8,955 nt of DNA from contig JAITHQ010000055.1 of NCBI GenBank assembly GCA_031279925.1, positions 1 to 8,955 of the forward strand. The letters run 5' to 3'. This DNA is from Treponema sp. (GTDB taxonomy: Bacteria > Spirochaetota > Spirochaetia > Treponematales > Breznakiellaceae). Positions 6,440 through 8,955 of this stretch are shown piece after piece (positions within the stretch are counted from its first letter, which is position 1; each line of letters starts with the position of its first letter). Under the pieces are notes generated by a model that saw nothing but the letters and a program-made list of their open reading frames with translations, did not search any database and was not told the origin of the DNA. The translations under genes were made by a program, and so were the position numbers.

Positions 6440-7168
6440 ATGGAAATTCACAATACTAGCGAAGATATTGTTTTCAACTCTGTACAAACAATTTTCGAAT
6501 CAATAAAAACGGAAGGCAACCCCGAAGGAATCTGTCTTTGCGAGCAGTGCAAAATGGATACGATTTGCTATGCGCTGAACCGCATAGAACCGCGCTACAT
6601 TGTCTCGAACCGGGGTTTTACCCGAATGGAACAGGAAGGCATCCAAAAGCAGCAAATTGAAGCGGATATTGCCTCGGTGATCTATAAGGGTTTACGTTTG
6701 GTGAATCATAACCAGCGGCCAACCTCGCCCCATGATGGTTCCGCCGCTCCGGGTGAGGCTGCGCCCAAACTGGCCTTTGACATTCCTACGATCATAGGGC
6801 GGCTTTTTGATGGCAATACCTTTAATCCCCTCTCGGACGTTAAGGTAGAACTGTACTGCGATGGAGAATTGGTACCCATGCGGAACCGCAACTGGCAGAA
6901 TCCCTATACCCTTGTTGCCTATACTCCGGGAACCTATACATTCTGGCCTGCCCCTATACCTGCCGAAAGCGCGGATATTCGCCGGACATTCAAATATTCG
7001 CTCAAGATTGAATCGCCAGAGTATGAAACCCTTACCCACTTTTTCAAAATTCCGGTTGTCAGTAAAATGCAGACCGCTCATTCCTATTCTTTGGACCGTA
7101 CTTTTAAACTGCCGGATTTGTATATGTTCCCGCCGGGAGAAGCAGAAAAAAACGGGTATCAGGACTGA
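6440..7168 (+). CDS. ComFB-family protein fused to a C-terminal beta-rich domain
   Basis: The protein has 242 aa. Residues about 8-90 match the ComFB pattern: acidic helix EDIVFNSVQTIFESI, then ICLCEQCKMDTICYALNRIEPRYIVSNRG. Cys32, Cys34, Cys37 and Cys43 are candidate metal ligands. ComFB was named for late competence in Bacillus; homologues have recently been reported as cyclic di-nucleotide receptors. After a flexible linker (91-112), residues 115-233 form a likely all-beta domain. It has IIGRLFDGNTFNPLSDVKVELYC..., TPGTYTF, YSLKIESPEYE and SYSLDRTFKLPDLYMF. This resembles carboxypeptidase-regulatory or prealbumin-like domains (inference). No signal peptide is seen, so it is probably cytoplasmic. 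GGAGG at 6428-6432, 7 nt before the ATG, fixes the start. It lies 24 bp behind the HD gene, and a hairpin follows the stop. ComFB proteins are usually near 90-170 aa, so the C-terminal extension is unusual. Confidence 0.72.
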   Translation: MEIHNTSEDIVFNSVQTIFESIKTEGNPEGICLCEQCKMDTICYALNRIEPRYIVSNRGFTRMEQEGIQKQQIEADIASVIYKGLRLVNHNQRPTSPHDGSAAPGEAAPKLAFDIPTIIGRLFDGNTFNPLSDVKVELYCDGELVPMRNRNWQNPYTLVAYTPGTYTFWPAPIPAESADIRRTFKYSLKIESPEYETLTHFFKIPVVSKMQTAHSYSLDRTFKLPDLYMFPPGEAEKNGYQD

Positions 7169-7204
7169 ATCCCCCGCCAGAGGCTGTTTGATCCACAGAA
7201 TTCC

Positions 7205-7236
7205 CTGTAGAAGCAGTTGCCAAACTGCTTCTACAG
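7205..7236 (+). terminator. Perfect 14-bp hairpin after the ComFB-like gene
   Basis: The arms 7205-7218 and 7223-7236 are exactly complementary, with loop GCCA. The stem is 37 bp after the ComFB-like stop. The trailing bases TAATAATTT are only weakly T-rich, so it is a terminator or 3'-end stabiliser with moderate support. It could also belong to the eroded IS it abuts. Confidence 0.5.
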
Positions 7237-7242
7237 TAATAA

Positions 7243-7590
7243 TTTACCTCGTTTGCCAACGGGAAACGGCATGATTGCAGGCTGTTTAAGGAGTCGAAGG
7301 TACGGGTAAAACCTGAAACCGAAGTTGACACGGACACGGGGAATCAGGGGATTGCCGGGATTCATGCCAAATCTGTTTTGCCGGGAAAGAAATCCGGGAA
7401 GCACTCGCTGCTCCCGGCGGACGAGGTGTTCAATCAACTCGTTTGAAGCAGGCGGGTGTTAAACGAGCAGGTGATCGGCTGTGTCAAGCGGTTTCGCATT
7501 GTTTCGGACAGATACCGCAACCGCCGCAAACGCTTCGGTCTGCGCTTTAACCTCGTTGCCGCTTTTTATAACCTTAATCTCATTTTATGA
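7243..7590 (+). pseudogene. C-terminal remnant of an IS5-family (DDE_Tnp_4-like) transposase
   Basis: One frame reads FTSFANGKRHDCRLFKES, then DTGNQGIAGIHAKSVLPGKK, HSLLPADE, RRVLNEQVIGCVKRFR, SDRYRNRRKRFGLRF and NLVAAFYNLNLIL. The NGKxHDxRLFKES, DxGxQGI, RVLNExVIGCxKRF and RYRNRRKRFGLRFNL blocks are typical of the C-terminal half of IS5-family DDE transposases. VIGC-K carries the usual region of the final catalytic Glu. The frame has an in-frame TGA at 7444-7446, and TAA at 7240-7242 immediately upstream. The N-terminal half, with the first catalytic Asp, is absent. It is therefore a dead fragment, about 115 codons out of roughly 250-290. Confidence 0.82.
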
Positions 7591-7887
7591 GGTTTGGAAA
7601 GATGTCTATTGCAGAATAAAATGATAGCCTTTTTCGACAACTTCAACAGGTCTCTTTACGCTGCGCCCGCGGTAGCGGGCTTGGCCTCCAACAGACCTTT
7701 GGTTTGACGGCCAGGTCAGTCGCTGCGCCATTCCCACGCCTCATTGCGGCACCTTTTGCCGGCCCTGATCGCGCACCGTCGGCGCAATGCTTCGCAAAAG
7801 CCCTTATACGGGCCGCCCAAACGCCGTAAACAGCCGGAATGTTATGCGAAATACCGTCCCAAATTGGCTGGAAATATTAAAAAGCAG
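7591..7887. other. Palindrome-rich spacer with no convincing gene
   Basis: No supported reading frame lies here. Visible structures are GCCCGC/GCGGGC (7665-7670, 7675-7680), nested inside the inverted pair AGGTCT 7648-7653 / AGACCT 7693-7698, and a small CGGCA/TGCCG stem at 7747-7761. An arginine-rich frame at 7744-7950 has neither a standard start nor a ribosome binding site. The stretch may be eroded mobile-element sequence. Confidence 0.5.
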
Positions 7888-7916
7888 TTTACAAGCCGTC
7901 CAAAAATTGGTATTCT
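7888..7916 (+). promoter_or_regulatory. Probable sigma-70 promoter of rnhA
   Basis: TTTACA (7888-7893), a 17-bp spacer and TATTCT (7911-7916). Transcription would start near 7923, giving a leader of about 100 nt before the rnhA start. No stable leader structure is obvious. Confidence 0.45.
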
Positions 7917-8022
7917 AACTTTAAAGGTGAGCATCTGTAACCTGCGGTAGAGGGAGGCGTCTAGGCAATTAAGGATGTGTTTTTGTGATTTGGTTCTCTG
8001 GTAAACCGGGAGGAATACGGCA

Positions 8023-8493
8023 GTGAATGTAACAGTCAAGATATTTACCGATGGAAGCTGCTTGGGCAATCCGGGGCCCGGCGGCTGGGCCTATGTAATA
8101 GTTACATCGGAGATTCCCGAAGAGCAGCTTATTGCGGAAGACAGCGGAGCAGAATCAGATACCACCAACAACCGTATGGAATTAATGGCTGTTATTAATG
8201 CATTGCGCTGTTACCGGTCCTTGGGCAGGATGCCAAAACAGGCGGCTGTGTGTACCGATTCCCGTTATGTACAAATGGGTATTACCAGTTGGATACGCAA
8301 ATGGAAAAACAACGGATGGCGTACAACCGATAAAAAGCCCGTCAAGAATAAGGATTTATGGGTAGAACTGGATGCTTTGGCCGTTGAGACAGCCCCTGCC
8401 TGGCAGTGGGTAGAAGGCCATGCCGGAAATACCTGGAATGAACGGTGCGACCAAATGGCCCAAGCCGCCGCCAAGTTGCCTGCTGCCCCGTAA
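8023..8493 (+). CDS. rnhA: Ribonuclease HI
   Basis: The protein has 156 aa, the normal size for bacterial RNase HI (E. coli 155). The enzyme cleaves the RNA strand of RNA-DNA hybrids in the cytoplasm, removing R-loops and primer RNA. The catalytic residues are all present: Asp10 (FTDGSCLGNPGPGG), Glu53 (NNRMELMAV), Asp79 (CTDSRYV), His133 (VEGHAG) and Asp143 (NERCDQMA). The basic handle WIRKWKNNGWRTTDKKPVKN (90-109) for substrate binding is also complete. The start is GTG, supported by GGGAGGA at 8008-8014, 8 nt upstream; it places the first catalytic Asp at residue 10 as in E. coli. The gene is alone on this strand, with its own probable promoter, and converges on the PC4-like gene with 24 bp between stops. 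Confidence 0.96.
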   Translation: MNVTVKIFTDGSCLGNPGPGGWAYVIVTSEIPEEQLIAEDSGAESDTTNNRMELMAVINALRCYRSLGRMPKQAAVCTDSRYVQMGITSWIRKWKNNGWRTTDKKPVKNKDLWVELDALAVETAPAWQWVEGHAGNTWNERCDQMAQAAAKLPAAP

Positions 8494-8501
8494 TGGGACG
8501 C

Positions 8502-8530
8502 AAGCAAGCTGTTCCAGTTATGCTTTTTTT
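8502..8530 (+). terminator. Possible rnhA terminator overlapping the convergent gene end
   Basis: AAGCA (8502-8506) pairs with TGCTT (8521-8525), with an inner CTG/CAG pair, and lies in a run of seven T (8524-8530). The stem is short and interrupted. The T-run lies in the last codons of the opposite-strand gene. Confidence 0.35.
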
Positions 8531-8766
8531 GCTGCCAAAGACAGGCTTTGCAGGGCGCCAGAGAGCAGTTCCACCAGTTCGGCGGCTTCTTCCAATGTAA
8601 GGGTCAGCCCCTTACCCATACGTTCATGGCCGGGCGACCAATCACGCAGATCGAACTTTGGCTCTCTGCCGTTCCAGGACACCATGTTCAATTCCTTTTT
8701 CCAGCCGCCTTTCCCCTCCGAAATCGCCCCAAAATGTTGTGTAATATCAAACTCTATTTCTGCCAT
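8518..8766 (-). CDS. YdbC/PC4-like single-stranded-DNA-binding protein
   Basis: The protein has 82 aa from the chosen start. It matches the small bacterial PC4-type family (Lactococcus YdbC, COG4443). Visible blocks are FDITQHFGAISEGKGGWKKE, LNMVSWNGREPKFDLRDWSP, HERMGKGLTLTLEEA, and a C-terminal helix AAELVELLSGALQSL for dimerisation. Family members are dimers that bind single-stranded DNA, with suggested roles in transcription or DNA maintenance. The ATG at 8766 is preferred over one 7 codons upstream. An AAGGAGGA site lies 5 nt before it, and the upstream ATG falls inside the -10 box. A promoter sits immediately upstream, so the leader is only about 10 nt. It is convergent with rnhA. Confidence 0.85.
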   Translation of the reverse strand: MAEIEFDITQHFGAISEGKGGWKKELNMVSWNGREPKFDLRDWSPGHERMGKGLTLTLEEAAELVELLSGALQSLSLAAKKA

Positions 8767-8782
8767 AAATTCCTCCTTGTTT

Positions 8783-8811
8783 AACATACCGCAGGCTCAA
8801 GTTTCCGTCAA
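8783..8811 (-). promoter_or_regulatory. Sigma-70 promoter of the PC4-like gene
   Basis: On the minus strand TTGACG (8811-8806), a 17-bp spacer and TATGTT (8788-8783). The predicted start near 8776 lies at the ribosome binding site, which supports the short leader and the downstream ATG. Confidence 0.6.
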
Positions 8812-8955
8812 ATCCAGTACTGGTTTAGGGCGAGCGCTTGCGTGGCGCGGTTGGTTTGCCGCCCCCTACGGCAACTAAAGTTGCCGCGCCTTTATTCCCG
8901 TACGGTGAAGTTTTCTTGGGCTACGGCGTGCTGACTTTATCCGCCTACGCCGCTT
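8812..8955. other. Non-coding stretch at the right edge
   Basis: No gene is supported before the window ends. CGGCAACT (8869-8876) and AGTTGCCG (8879-8886) form a compact palindrome with no T-run on either side. The rest is GC-rich and resembles the palindromic spacer left of rnhA in style, though no long match was found. Confidence 0.45.

Larger units (their letters stand above)
7180..7653. mobile_element. Eroded IS5-family insertion sequence (approximate limits)
   Basis: A transposase remnant at 7243-7590 is flanked by GAGGCTGTTTGATC (7180-7193) and TTCAACAGGTCTC (7641-7653). With one gap these resemble each other as inverted ends, and they resemble the GAGCCTGTTCAAA ends of the MITE-like repeats. 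The similarity is partial, so the limits are tentative. The transposase N-terminal half is missing, so the element cannot move itself. Confidence 0.35.

Noticed and set aside
7744..7950. 68-codon arginine-rich plus-strand frame before rnhA
   Set aside because: It begins with ATT, has no ribosome binding site, and overlaps the probable rnhA promoter; no family resemblance.
1..8955. CRISPR array, tRNA or rRNA
   Set aside because: No regularly spaced direct repeats, no tRNA cloverleaf and no rRNA-like stretch were seen on either strand.

Overview
The window looks like chromosomal DNA of a spirochaete, most likely a Treponema of the moderately GC-rich, termite-gut type. This is inferred from the gene style: a PilZ protein with a long N-terminal region, an exported protein whose signal peptide ends in LFAQ, a PPDK-family gene, a ComFB-family gene, and sigma-70-like promoters with AGGAGG-type ribosome binding sites. 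No rRNA, tRNA or taxon-specific marker is present, so the genus is a judgement and not a proof.

Layout. 1-127: a small palindromic, MITE-like repeat abutting the leader of a PPDK-family gene. 143-2827 (+): the PPDK-family protein; its PEP/pyruvate half and phosphohistidine are intact, but the ATP-grasp half lacks its key residues. 2893-4140 (-): a PilZ-type protein converging on it, interrupted in-frame by a run of 16 G (C in the coding strand). 4141-4279: a strong plus-strand terminator hairpin and a shortened second copy of the repeat. 4280-5038 (-): a small exported protein of unknown function. 5039-5086: a 48-bp divergent promoter region. 5087-6415 (+): an HD-domain phosphohydrolase of the SAMHD1/YwfO type. 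6440-7168 (+): a ComFB-domain protein fused to a beta-rich C-terminal domain, probably co-transcribed with the HD gene. 7180-8022: an eroded IS5-family insertion sequence, a palindrome-rich spacer and the rnhA leader. 8023-8493 (+): ribonuclease HI. 8518-8766 (-): a YdbC/PC4-like single-stranded-DNA-binding protein, convergent with rnhA. 8812-8955: non-coding sequence up to the window edge.

How the genes may work together. Two genes belong to families that read cyclic dinucleotides: PilZ (c-di-GMP) and ComFB (recently described as a cyclic di-nucleotide receptor family). They sit on either side of a compact divergent promoter, with an HD phosphohydrolase and an exported protein between them. 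The most interesting point is the C16 tract inside the PilZ coding sequence. Both +1 and -1 length changes end the protein within nine codons, which would remove the second half of the PilZ domain. This is the layout of a contingency locus and suggests a phase-variable second-messenger receptor. That interpretation is inference; the tract and its frame consequences are read directly from the sequence. RNase HI and the PC4-like protein form a separate nucleic-acid-handling pair at the right end.
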